The notes beneath the pieces are model-generated. The model was given only the letters and a program-made list of their open reading frames with translations. It ran no database searches and was not told the DNA's origin. A DNA stretch of 8,758 bases from Bacteroidota bacterium. GTDB lineage: Bacteria; Bacteroidota; Bacteroidia; Bacteroidales; UBA1715. The position numbers were made by a program, and so were the translations under genes. This document shows, one piece after another, positions 1-8,200 of the stretch. The stretch's first letter is position 1. Each line of letters starts with the position of its first letter. The DNA is taken from positions 1-8,758 of the forward strand of contig JAJUFK010000088.1 of NCBI GenBank assembly GCA_029266015.1. Reading direction: 5' to 3'.

Positions 1-845
1 ACAAAATGTCCAATACCTTTTCCTACTTGTTGGGCACTTGGTTGCATAAATGCTAAAAATGGTGGAACCCATGGTCCATAATTAGCACCTGATAAAACAG
101 CACAAAGTATATCTACTATAGAACCTAAACAAAATCCTTTGTGACTGCTGTGTTCTCTATCAGAACCTAATGGTAATAAAGAGCCACCTTTTTTGAGACC
201 ATGAGCATCGGTGATTATATTACCTTCAGCATCTTGTATCCAGCCGGTTGGAGTATCCATATTTTTACGTTGCAGAATTTCTAATTTACCAACAGCGGCA
301 GTGGTAGTAGAAAAATCTGCTACAAATGGAGGTTGATTTTTGGTAGGGAATGCCACAGAAATGGGGTTAGTGCCTAACATTCGTTGTTTGCCGAATGTAG
401 GGGCAGTAGTAGGAGTCGCATTGGTAAGGGAAATTCCAATCATATCGTGTTTTAAAGCCATCATAGCATGGTAACCTGCAATTCCATAGTGGTTAGAATT
501 GTTTATGGCAATCCAGCCTGTTCCTACTTGTTTTGCTTTTTCAATTGCAATTTCCATAGCCTTGGGAGCTACTACTAATCCTAAACCTAAATCACCGTTT
601 ACAGTTGCGGTTGATGGAGTCTCGTGTTCTATTGTAATTACAGGTTTAGGATTCATTCGTTGAGCTTTCCATAGATTAATATAACCACGTAAGCGTGCTA
701 CTCCATGTGAATCAACTCCACGTAAATCGGCTGATACTAATACATCGGCAGCTAATGCAGCATCTTCGGCACTATGACCTATTGCTTGCAATACTTCTTG
801 TGTAAATGCAAGTAGTTGAGAATGTTTAAATAATTGAACTTCCAT
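1..845 (-). CDS. Ldh_2-family malate/lactate dehydrogenase-type oxidoreductase (3' end cut off by window)
   Basis: Translating the minus strand from ATG at 845 gives 281 uninterrupted codons running off the window at position 1. Family members are roughly 330-360 residues, so the last 50-80 residues are missing. Visible family hallmarks are RGVDSHGVARL at residues 42-52, NNSNHYG at 115-121 (the His of the N-H-[YF]-G segment is the proposed catalytic base), MLGTNPIS at 156-163, and the C-terminal glycine-rich SHKGF...LSGANYGP region at 234-258. The family comprises cytosolic NAD(P)-dependent 2-hydroxyacid dehydrogenases (malate, lactate, ureidoglycolate, 2,3-diketogulonate reductases) with a fold unlike classical MDH/LDH. 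The substrate cannot be decided from sequence. The start is supported by the in-frame ATG and the usual N-terminal helix leading to the DSHG motif. The start overlaps the end of the upstream membrane-protein gene by 20 bases, so co-transcription is likely. No clear Shine-Dalgarno is present, only a purine-rich AAGAAAAG. Confidence 0.92.
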   Translation of the reverse strand, partial: MEVQLFKHSQLLAFTQEVLQAIGHSAEDAALAADVLVSADLRGVDSHGVARLRGYINLWKAQRMNPKPVITIEHETPSTATVNGDLGLGLVVAPKAMEIAIEKAKQVGTGWIAINNSNHYGIAGYHAMMALKHDMIGISLTNATPTTAPTFGKQRMLGTNPISVAFPTKNQPPFVADFSTTTAAVGKLEILQRKNMDTPTGWIQDAEGNIITDAHGLKKGGSLLPLGSDREHSSHKGFCLGSIVDILCAVLSGANYGPWVPPFLAFMQPSAQQVGKGIGHF

Positions 846-2145
846 ATATATCTTTTCTTACAAATACATTTTTACAAGCCTTCCAATCAATACATAAAGC
901 AAGACTTGTGTAGAGAAACGGTAACATTGGCATTTTGTATCGTACAATTGCTCCAACTACAGGTGTACTTATTCCAACAAACCACAGCAAACCTATTGAA
1001 AAAAATACTGAAAACCAAATAATATTTTGTTGTTTCTTATTGGGTTTTTTGAACCAAAAAATCATACAAATCACTAGTAGTAATCCCACGAAATTTTCAA
1101 TAGCAGGAAGTATCTCTATAGGGCTTTGTATATGTGTAATTGTAGGTAATTGAAATGCTCGTAATAGAGCTTTGGGTGTTTCATATATAAATGCACTTAA
1201 GGTTGATTTAAGCATTCCTATTTCTATATAGCTCCGTGCATGAGCATAATATGCAGAATCCATAATAAAATCATTGCGTTTAGATGCAATAGTTTCTAAA
1301 AAAGGTACTATGTGTACATAGTGATTTATTATAACAGATACAATACTTAATGTATATATACTAATATATATTTTCCATGATGACATGTGTTGAAATGTAT
1401 GACTTATAATAAAACTTAAAATTGCCGGAATACATGCAACTATTACATATATTTTAATTGTACTCATTACTAAAATTCCTAAGCCAATTATTATTATATA
1501 TTTTCTATATGAAGTAATTGTGTATGAATGAATACCATATAAAAGTAATCCTAATCCCAGCATTACAACCATTTCTTTGAGTAATGCCGATGCCCAAAAA
1601 AGGGATGAAGGAATTAAAAAAATAGAAATGATGAAAAGTGTTGTATGTTGTTGAAAATAATAGGTAAATACTTTAAATATGAGCAAAAATGCTATTAATG
1701 ATACAAACGAAGCAATTATATGATGAACAAAAATATTACCCCATGAAACAAACATAAGCAATGCATTGATTCTAATTATTGTTCTGTTGTCATTAAAAAT
1801 GCCATAATCTATTTTACGTTCCCAAAAATTAAGGGCATCATAATATGGTGTTAAAGCAGGATTGTGAATATCGATAGAAAAAAATAGTTTGAAAAATAAT
1901 ACAGGTGAATCTTTACAAGATTTAAATAAAATAAGAGCATCGTCAAAATATTTAAAAATATCTGCTTCTAAACGTTCGGTATAATAAAAACTATACAAAA
2001 AATGAAGTGCAAATGCAGCTACAATTTTAAGCAAAAAAAGACCTATAAGAATTTGAAATGACAGTCCCGAATTCTTGAAAAATCCATGCTTATAGATGAT
2101 TACTATAAAAATTGCAATAAAACACAAAGGCAAAATCACATTCAT
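826..2145 (-). CDS. Polytopic membrane protein of unknown function, possibly GT-C-like
   Basis: I do not recognise a named family. The protein is 439 residues from the ATG at 2145. The reading frame can be extended nine codons to a TTG at 2172, but the ATG gives a clean N-terminus that enters the first hydrophobic helix at once. About ten or eleven hydrophobic segments are visible, including residues near 3-18, 27-53, 130-160, 168-185, 192-205, 214-250, 262-282, 352-365 and 376-412. Suggestive features are an acidic ADIFKYFDD segment after the second helix (in the place where GT-C glycosyltransferases carry acidic loop residues), a PSSLFWASALLKE stretch near residue 180, and a VRYKMPMLPFL stretch near 400, both of a kind I have seen in Bacteroidota envelope-polysaccharide membrane proteins. 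That parallel is from memory and is inference. The coding sequence is visibly more AT-rich than its neighbours, partly because of Ile/Phe/Tyr/Lys codons. It appears to be the first gene of a pair with the downstream dehydrogenase and is transcribed divergently from ubiE. Confidence 0.85.
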   Translation of the reverse strand: MNVILPLCFIAIFIVIIYKHGFFKNSGLSFQILIGLFLLKIVAAFALHFLYSFYYTERLEADIFKYFDDALILFKSCKDSPVLFFKLFFSIDIHNPALTPYYDALNFWERKIDYGIFNDNRTIIRINALLMFVSWGNIFVHHIIASFVSLIAFLLIFKVFTYYFQQHTTLFIISIFLIPSSLFWASALLKEMVVMLGLGLLLYGIHSYTITSYRKYIIIIGLGILVMSTIKIYVIVACIPAILSFIISHTFQHMSSWKIYISIYTLSIVSVIINHYVHIVPFLETIASKRNDFIMDSAYYAHARSYIEIGMLKSTLSAFIYETPKALLRAFQLPTITHIQSPIEILPAIENFVGLLLVICMIFWFKKPNKKQQNIIWFSVFFSIGLLWFVGISTPVVGAIVRYKMPMLPFLYTSLALCIDWKACKNVFVRKDIYGSSII

Positions 2146-2187
2146 TTGTATATTTGCTAAAATATTTCTCAAAAATCACAAAATAAA
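2146..2187. promoter_or_regulatory. 42-base divergent intergenic region
   Basis: This is the only non-coding DNA between the minus-strand membrane-protein gene (ATG at 2145) and ubiE (ATG at 2188), so control elements for both directions must lie here or inside the flanking genes. It is very AT-rich. Besides the plus-strand TATATTTG, a weak minus-strand -7-like GATTTTTG (plus positions 2170-2177, one mismatch to TAnnTTTG) is present, with a TTTG 24 bases further upstream inside ubiE (2202-2205). Neither start codon has a Shine-Dalgarno sequence. Confidence 0.5.
2149..2156 (+). promoter_or_regulatory. Candidate Bacteroidetes -7 promoter element for the ubiE-porT operon
   Basis: The octamer TATATTTG matches the Bacteroidetes sigma-A -7 consensus TAnnTTTG exactly and lies 31 bases before the ubiE ATG, which would leave a 5' leader of about 25 bases. 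No TTG/TTTG -33 element is found 17-23 bases upstream. In such AT-rich DNA a chance match is quite possible. It lies inside the short divergent gap, so it is the best placed candidate for driving the three-gene operon. Confidence 0.35.
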
Positions 2188-2910
2188 ATGACTATTCCAT
2201 ACAAAAATTCAGATAAAAGTAAAAAAGAACAAGTTGCCGGCATGTTTAATAATATTGCGCATAAATACGATTTTCTGAATCATGTATTATCATTAGGAAT
2301 AGACACTATTTGGCGGAATAGAGCTATACGAGAAATGAAGAAAAATCAACCAAAAATAATTCTTGATGTAGCAACCGGAACCGGCGATTTTGCTATAGCT
2401 GCAGCTCGTAAACTTACTCCTGATTTAATTATAGGAATAGATATTTCACATAATATGCTTGAAATAGGTAAGCAAAAAGTTAGTAAAAAACAGTTAGATG
2501 ATTGTATACAAATGCAATATGGTGATTGTGAATCATTGCCATTTCCAGATAATTATTTTGATGCCAGTACAACAGGATTTGGTGTGAGAAATTTTGAAAA
2601 TTTACATAAGGGATTACAAGAAATGGTACGAGTTTTAAAACCCGGGGCATGTGCATATATATTAGAATTTTCTATGCCACATGTATTTCCTGTAAAACAA
2701 TTGTATGCACTATATTTTAAATATATATTGCCTACTATAGGCCGTATTTTTTCAAAAGATACATCAGCATATACCTATTTGTATGATTCTGTTCAGGCAT
2801 TTCCGTATGGTGAGGCATTTGCACAACAGGCTCGTAATGCAGGTTTTTCAAATACTAAATGTTTACCGTTTTCGTTTGGCATTACAACGTTATATGTATG
2901 TAAAAAATAA
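2188..2910 (+). CDS. ubiE: Demethylmenaquinone methyltransferase (UbiE/MenG)
   Basis: This is a 240-residue class I SAM-dependent methyltransferase that C-methylates demethylmenaquinone to menaquinone, the last step of menaquinone synthesis, at the cytoplasmic side of the membrane. Bacteroidota use menaquinone, so MenG activity is the likely one. Visible signatures are KYDFLNHVLSLGIDTIW at residues 26-42 (UbiE signature 1 pattern), the SAM-binding DVATGTGDFAI at 60-70 (motif I), GIDISHNML at 83-91 with the acidic residue that contacts the SAM ribose, LPFPDNYFD at 117-125, the family-typical FGVRNFEN at 131-138, and RVLKPGACAYILEFS at 148-162 (signature 2 region). The residues near 193-208 (SAYTYLYDSVQAFPYG) also match the family. 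Length is typical. The ATG at 2188 gives the expected short N-terminal extension. It is first in a tight operon with porT, 9 bases downstream. Confidence 0.96.
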   Translation: MTIPYKNSDKSKKEQVAGMFNNIAHKYDFLNHVLSLGIDTIWRNRAIREMKKNQPKIILDVATGTGDFAIAAARKLTPDLIIGIDISHNMLEIGKQKVSKKQLDDCIQMQYGDCESLPFPDNYFDASTTGFGVRNFENLHKGLQEMVRVLKPGACAYILEFSMPHVFPVKQLYALYFKYILPTIGRIFSKDTSAYTYLYDSVQAFPYGEAFAQQARNAGFSNTKCLPFSFGITTLYVCKK

Positions 2911-2919
2911 TTACCGGTT

Positions 2920-3645
2920 TTGAATAAACGATATAGTTTCATATTATTTATATTACTTTCAATAGTTAGTTGGGGACAAACAAAAAAAATTCAACATAAC
3001 CCGGGGTATGATACACGGTTATTTCATATGGGTTTTACTATCGGTTTCAATTCTCTTGATTATCGAATAACTCCTTCATTTAAACTTTTATATCAATCTG
3101 CAGCCGACTCTGTATATAGAGTAGAGTGTTTACAAACAATGGGTTTAAATTTAGGAATAATAAGTGATTTGCGGTTACATAAAAATTTGAATCTTCGCTT
3201 TACCCCCGGTCTAATTTTCGGCCAACGAAATTTATTGTATACAATGCGTGATTTTGATACAGATCCAAATGAATTTGTGTTTTATGAATATGAAATGAAA
3301 ATTCCCAGTATTTATTTAGATGCTCCGCTTACTTTAAAATTCAGTGCAAATAGAATTAATAATTATAGACCATACATAATAGCAGGAGCAGCATTAAAAT
3401 ATGATGTAGAAACAAAACGTGTAATTCGGCAAAATGATGGATATACCATTGAACAAATTCCTATGGATTATTTTTATGAGTTTGGAGTAGGTATAGATTG
3501 GTATTTGGTGTATTTTAAATTGTGTACCGAACTTAAAATTAGTTATGGATTAAAAAATATTATTATTCATGAAAATATTGAATATTCTAAAGTTATAGAA
3601 GAGCTTAGGAGTCGTATGTTTGTTCTTTCATTACATTTTGAATAA
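2920..3645 (+). CDS. porT: PorT-family outer-membrane protein of the type IX secretion system
   Basis: This 241-residue protein looks like PorT (SprT in gliding Flavobacterium), which is required for T9SS export of proteins such as gingipains in Porphyromonas gingivalis. It begins with a signal peptide (residues 1-20, Lys/Arg then a hydrophobic core, cleavage probably near WGQ/T). The mature part alternates polar and hydrophobic residues as in a small outer-membrane beta-barrel. Features that agree with my recollection of PorT are YDTRLFHMGFTIGFNSLDY at 30-48, LGIISDLRLHKNLNLRFTPG at 78-97, FGQRNLLY at 100-107, and the region RINNYRPYIIAGAALKYD at 145-162. The start is a TTG at 2920: it is the only start that keeps the signal peptide, since the first in-frame ATG is about residue 37. 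The ubiE stop codon is in the same frame, with only TTA CCG GTT between. The oxidoreductase gene follows after one base. The assignment is by motif memory, not by search. Confidence 0.85.
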   Translation: MNKRYSFILFILLSIVSWGQTKKIQHNPGYDTRLFHMGFTIGFNSLDYRITPSFKLLYQSAADSVYRVECLQTMGLNLGIISDLRLHKNLNLRFTPGLIFGQRNLLYTMRDFDTDPNEFVFYEYEMKIPSIYLDAPLTLKFSANRINNYRPYIIAGAALKYDVETKRVIRQNDGYTIEQIPMDYFYEFGVGIDWYLVYFKLCTELKISYGLKNIIIHENIEYSKVIEELRSRMFVLSLHFE

Positions 3646-3646
3646 T

Positions 3647-5203
3647 ATGATACAAACAATAACTATACAAGTAACACCGTATGTAGCTGCCGATGTTTAT
3701 AAAATAAAGCAAACTGCTGCACAAAAAATGAGAATTCCCATAGAGCGGATTCATGACATGCGAATTACAAAACGTTCCATAGATGCCCGTTCATATAATA
3801 TAAAGGTAAATTTAGAATTGCAATGCGCAATTGATCAAACCAAACAATTGCCTAAACCGCATTTGTTTTTTAAAGAACAAGATGTAACACATAAACCTCA
3901 GGTACATATTGTTGGATCAGGTCCTGCGGGTTTATTTGCAGCATTACGGTTAATAGAATTAGGGTATAAACCTATACTTTTTGAACGAGGTAAAGATGTA
4001 AGTGCTCGTAAACGTGATGTTGCTCTACTTAATAGAAATGAGTCTTTACATCCTGATTCAAATTATTGTTTTGGAGAGGGTGGAGCAGGTACATTTTCTG
4101 ATGGTAAATTATATACTCGTTCAAAAAAGAAAGGTGATAACCAGCGTGTGTTAGAATTATTTGTATTACATGGAGCTTCACCTAATATACTTGTTGATTC
4201 GCATCCGCATTTAGGAACCGATAAATTGCCTGATATTATTACAAATATTCGTAATACAATATGCAATTTGGGTGGAGAAATTCATTTCAATGCAAAAATT
4301 ACAAATATAACAGTACGGAATAATAGAATAACACATATAGAATGCAATGCAATGCAAATTGCTGTAGATACGTTAATTCTTGCTACCGGACATTCGGCAC
4401 GTGATATATATTATATGTTACATAATAAAGGTATAGAATTAGAGGCTAAACCATGTGCCATGGGAGTACGCGCTGAACACCCACAAGAATTAATTGATAG
4501 AATTCAATATCATGGTAATGCTTTAGATGTGTTGCCTGCAGCCAGTTATAATTTAGTTCATCAAGTAGCTGATAGAGGCGTATATTCATTTTGTATGTGT
4601 CCCGGAGGTATTATAGTTCCATCAGCAACAGATTCAGAGCAAATAGTTGTAAATGGTATGTCAAATTCACAGCGTAATTCACCTTTTGCAAATTCCGGAA
4701 TAGCTGTAGAAATGAGAGTAGAAGATTTTGCCGATTTTGCCGAATATGGTGTATTGGCAGGTTTAAAATATCAAGAGTATTTAGAAACATTGGCTTTTCG
4801 AAACGGAGGGCATAATCAAATAGCTCCTGCTCAAGGTATTCGTGACTTTATTCAAAAACGTTTATCAAAACAGTTACCTGAATGTTCGTATGTACCCGGA
4901 GTAGTTAGTTCTCCGCTTCATTTTTGGTTGCCTCAACATATTTCAGAACGGTTACGAGAAGCATTTACAGCTTTTGATCGTAAAATGAAAGGATATGCAG
5001 GAGCAGATGGAATTATTGTAGGTGTTGAATCTCGAACATCATCACCGGTAAGAATACCTCGTAATCCGGAGACATTTACTCATGTGCGCATTAATAATTT
5101 GTATCCATGTGGAGAAGGATCAGGATATGCAGGTGGTATAGTTTCATCGGCTATAGATGGAATAAATTGTGCAGAAAAATGTGTATTGACCACCAATAAA
5201 TAA
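3647..5203 (+). CDS. NAD(P)/FAD-dependent oxidoreductase, COG2509-like, substrate unknown
   Basis: This is a 518-residue flavoprotein. Residues 1-80 form a small N-terminal domain (beta-rich start, then a KRSIDAR segment) typical of this group. The Rossmann FAD-binding motif VHIVGSGPAG lies at about 86-95, followed by the acidic FERGKDV near 112-118. The characteristic FGEGGAGTFSDGKL is at about 142-155, ATGHSARD at about 246-253, and the C-terminal second FAD-contacting GEGSGYAGGI at about 489-498. These resemble uncharacterised FAD-dependent dehydrogenases of the COG2509 type, whose substrate is not known to me. It is cytosolic, with no signal peptide. The ATG at 3647 is preferred: it follows the porT stop after one base. 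A TTG at 3620 would add nine residues reading inside porT and is less plausible. The gene ends within the left arm of a strong terminator, so it closes the operon. Confidence 0.9.
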   Translation: MIQTITIQVTPYVAADVYKIKQTAAQKMRIPIERIHDMRITKRSIDARSYNIKVNLELQCAIDQTKQLPKPHLFFKEQDVTHKPQVHIVGSGPAGLFAALRLIELGYKPILFERGKDVSARKRDVALLNRNESLHPDSNYCFGEGGAGTFSDGKLYTRSKKKGDNQRVLELFVLHGASPNILVDSHPHLGTDKLPDIITNIRNTICNLGGEIHFNAKITNITVRNNRITHIECNAMQIAVDTLILATGHSARDIYYMLHNKGIELEAKPCAMGVRAEHPQELIDRIQYHGNALDVLPAASYNLVHQVADRGVYSFCMCPGGIIVPSATDSEQIVVNGMSNSQRNSPFANSGIAVEMRVEDFADFAEYGVLAGLKYQEYLETLAFRNGGHNQIAPAQGIRDFIQKRLSKQLPECSYVPGVVSSPLHFWLPQHISERLREAFTAFDRKMKGYAGADGIIVGVESRTSSPVRIPRNPETFTHVRINNLYPCGEGSGYAGGIVSSAIDGINCAEKCVLTTNK

Positions 5204-5243
5204 AAAAAGAGGTTGTTTTAGTAATAAAACAACCTCTTTTTTT
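5202..5243. terminator. Bidirectional intrinsic terminator between convergent genes
   Basis: There is a perfect inverted repeat with 19 base pairs and a GTAA loop at 5221-5224. The GC-containing core GAGGTTG...CAACCTC is flanked by seven A on the left and seven T on the right, so each strand reads as a hairpin followed by a U-tract. It overlaps the last two bases of the FAD oxidoreductase stop codon and lies 19 bases from the stop of the minus-strand surface-protein gene, as expected for a shared terminator of two convergent transcripts. Confidence 0.93.
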
Positions 5244-5262
5244 GAATAGTATTCACTAGTAA

Positions 5263-8200
5263 TTAACGAATTAAAGTAACAGAACCATATTTTACAAATT
5301 TGCCATTACTTAATTGTAAGCCTTCCCATTGTTTTCCATCAAGAAGTTTTGCTTCCATTTTCCAAATATAGGTATCAGATTGTAGTAATTCTCCTTTGTA
5401 AGTTCCATCCCATTTCCCTACAAAAATTCCATTTTCTACTTCATCACTATACCATACTAAATTACCCCATTTATCATATACCCAAACCTCGCATTTGTCA
5501 ATATTATATCCAACAGGATGAAAATTACGAACACTATACGCCGGATTTGTAGGTGAAAATGCTGTAGGAACATAAATGCCGGAACGTATATCAATAAATA
5601 TTTCTTGTTTATACGTTGATTTACAGCCATATTCGTTGATTACAGTAAGTTCAGGATATTTTTTACCGTATGTATACCCACCTGCTTCTACAATAGTATT
5701 ACGGTCTTTGTATTCCACAATTTTATCATAATCATTATACATATATTGATCAAAATTCCAATACATAGTATATGAAATAGGAATAGTTACCTCATGTTCA
5801 GTAATGGCATTTTGAATAGTACTATCTCTAAACCATACTTCATTAGAAGCTCCAGGCAATGACCATGTATATTTAGCTTTAGGATATTCAGCAATATTTA
5901 CTATTAATTCGTCATACCCATCACATTCATAGTATGTGCGTTCATATACTTTTATAGTGTCAATACCTGCTTTTGACCAATCTACATATCGTACGGCAGT
6001 TGAATTAGCATCTTTGGTATATGCTATGTTATTACCGGTAACTTCCCAACGGTATTTACTTGGTTTTTCAGGTGAATATGCTAAGGTATATATTTCTTCC
6101 ATGGTATATTCACACAGTGTAGAATCTCCAATAATTTTTGTTTTAGCTGCAGGAGCTACTCGTAATGTAGCAGTTATTTCATTGCTGTAGCATCCTTCAT
6201 CTTCAATATCGGGAATATTTTTAAGTATAGTTTTATCTCGTAATTTAAATTCATATAAACCGGTATCTAAATCGGTAATGCCCAACATTTCAAAATTATA
6301 AGTTTGTCCATATCCTTTTTTATCTTGTATACTTGGGTGCTGAGGAAACCATTCGATAAGTGGACTGCCAAATGCTTGTATAGGCTCAATTTTGGTGCCT
6401 TGACATATAGTTGTAGCTGCAACTATAGGTTTACGTGCACGTGGATATACAGTGTATGTCATTTCTGCCGGATTACTTTCACAAATATCTCCTGATTGTG
6501 CTTTTACATAATAGGTACCTTTTATAGTATACACCCACGGTTTAGTAATTTCATCATTTTTTACTAAAAATTCATCAGGATTAAAAGTAGATTGATTTAA
6601 TTGTGCATTTTTTTGAGTCGTTTCTTTTGAAGTTATATTCCATTTAATGTAATCATTTGGTCCTATAGCAGGTGTTAGATTAGTTTGTATAATGTTGGTT
6701 TCATCATAAACACATTTTGCACGATTAGGTTGAGTAATTACAATGGTAGGTTTAGGAATTACTTTTAATTGAACTTCTGCAATATCACTTACACAACCGT
6801 TTTGTTCGCGACGAACATAGAATGATGTAGTTTTATTCAACGTACCTTGCGGTAAATATAATGGACCTTTAATACCGGTTGGTTGTGAAGCATTGTTATC
6901 AAAATACCATACATCTTGACTTACTTGTGCTCGTAAAGTTACAGGATCTTTTCCTTCACAAATTTCGGCACCGGTGGTTTCCGGTTTATTAGGTTTAGCA
7001 AATACAGTAAATGTTACTTTAGCTTCGGGACTGGTACATCCTTGAATTGTTTGTGTTGCATAATAGGTTTTAAGTCCTGCAGAGGTATGAATATATTGAT
7101 ATGTAGAACCTGTAGTTAATGGTAATTTTGCTTCATCATACCATTGAATTTGTGTGCCGGTAGCTTCTAAAACAGGAGCTGCATCATATGCACAAATATT
7201 AGGTTGTGGTTTAATAATTGGCGCAGCGGGTATAGGTTTTATAGTATATACTGCAGGTGCAGTTGTACTTTCACATCCTTGAACTGTTTGTGTAGCAAAG
7301 AATGTTTTAGTAGTTGTAACAGTAGGTTTATACTGTGTACCTGTAGCTAATTGACCTGTTTTATCCGCATTTTGATACCAAATAATATTAGTACCTGTTG
7401 CCGATATTGTTACATGAGGAAACCCTTCACAAATTTCGTTGTTTACTGTTGTAGGTGCCGGTGGAATAGCTTTAATTGTAAATGAAGCTTGAGCTAAATC
7501 ACTCATACAACCGTTTACTCGCTGTGCTGCATATACAGTATGTGTTCCTACGCTTGTAAAACTTGGTGTATAATTTTTACCTATACTGTTTGGGGTTGTA
7601 GTAGCGGGAACTGTTGGTTGATTTTCATACCATTCAACTGTTGCGTTACCTATTTCGTCTTTAGCTTGTAATGTAGGATTTTGTTCGTTTGGACGCTCAC
7701 ATACATCTTTTTGACCTATGATTTGAATAGGTAGAGTTTTGTTTACAGTAATAGTAACAGCAGTACGAGGACTTTCACATGGCTTAGGTGTTATGTTAGG
7801 ATTGTACTCGCTAACAAAGTATTGATGTACTTTGGCAATACTTTTATCAATAGTAGGAGTATATGAACCTGATGCACTTGTGCCAATAGGTGTTCCTCCG
7901 GTTGCTTGTGTATAGTATCTAAATTCTACCGCACCGGAAGGTCTGCCACCCGGTGCTAACCATGGTGAGCCTACCGAAGCTTGAATTGTTGGAGTATTAT
8001 CATAATTACAAATTGTAGCACTTGGTGTTACGGTAACGTTAGGTGCAGGTATTGGACAGTCTATAATATCAACCGCTACTTCTGTTTTTTTACTTTCGCA
8101 ACCGTTTACAAATTGAGTAACATAATACTTTTTGCTTACTTCTGTGTTTGCATTGTCTCCTGTGGCAAATGGATTTGTAGTAGATTTTGCTGTGCTAGAA

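Noticed and set aside
834..1153. Two short plus-strand open frames inside the membrane-protein gene
   Set aside because: They lie antisense to a well-supported coding region, match no family and have no start context.
2146..2172. TTG start extending the membrane protein by nine residues
   Set aside because: The first ATG at 2145 leads directly into the first hydrophobic helix, and the extension would cover most of the divergent intergenic region. It cannot be fully excluded.
2351..2358. Minus-strand TATTTTTG within ubiE as promoter of the membrane-protein gene
   Set aside because: It fits TAnnTTTG, but no -33 element lies at suitable spacing and it would create a leader of about 200 bases. 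Chance matches are frequent in such AT-rich DNA.
3620..3646. TTG start extending the FAD oxidoreductase by nine residues
   Set aside because: It reads through the end of porT, and the ATG at 3647, one base after the porT stop, gives the natural N-terminus.
4063..4266. 67-codon minus-strand frame inside the FAD oxidoreductase
   Set aside because: It is antisense to the conserved FGEGGAGTFSDGKL region and has no recognisable features.
5202..5243. The perfect inverted repeat as a transposon end or attachment site
   Set aside because: It is a single hairpin with a 4-base loop and A/T flanks at a convergent gene junction, with no transposase or second copy in the window. A terminator explains it fully.
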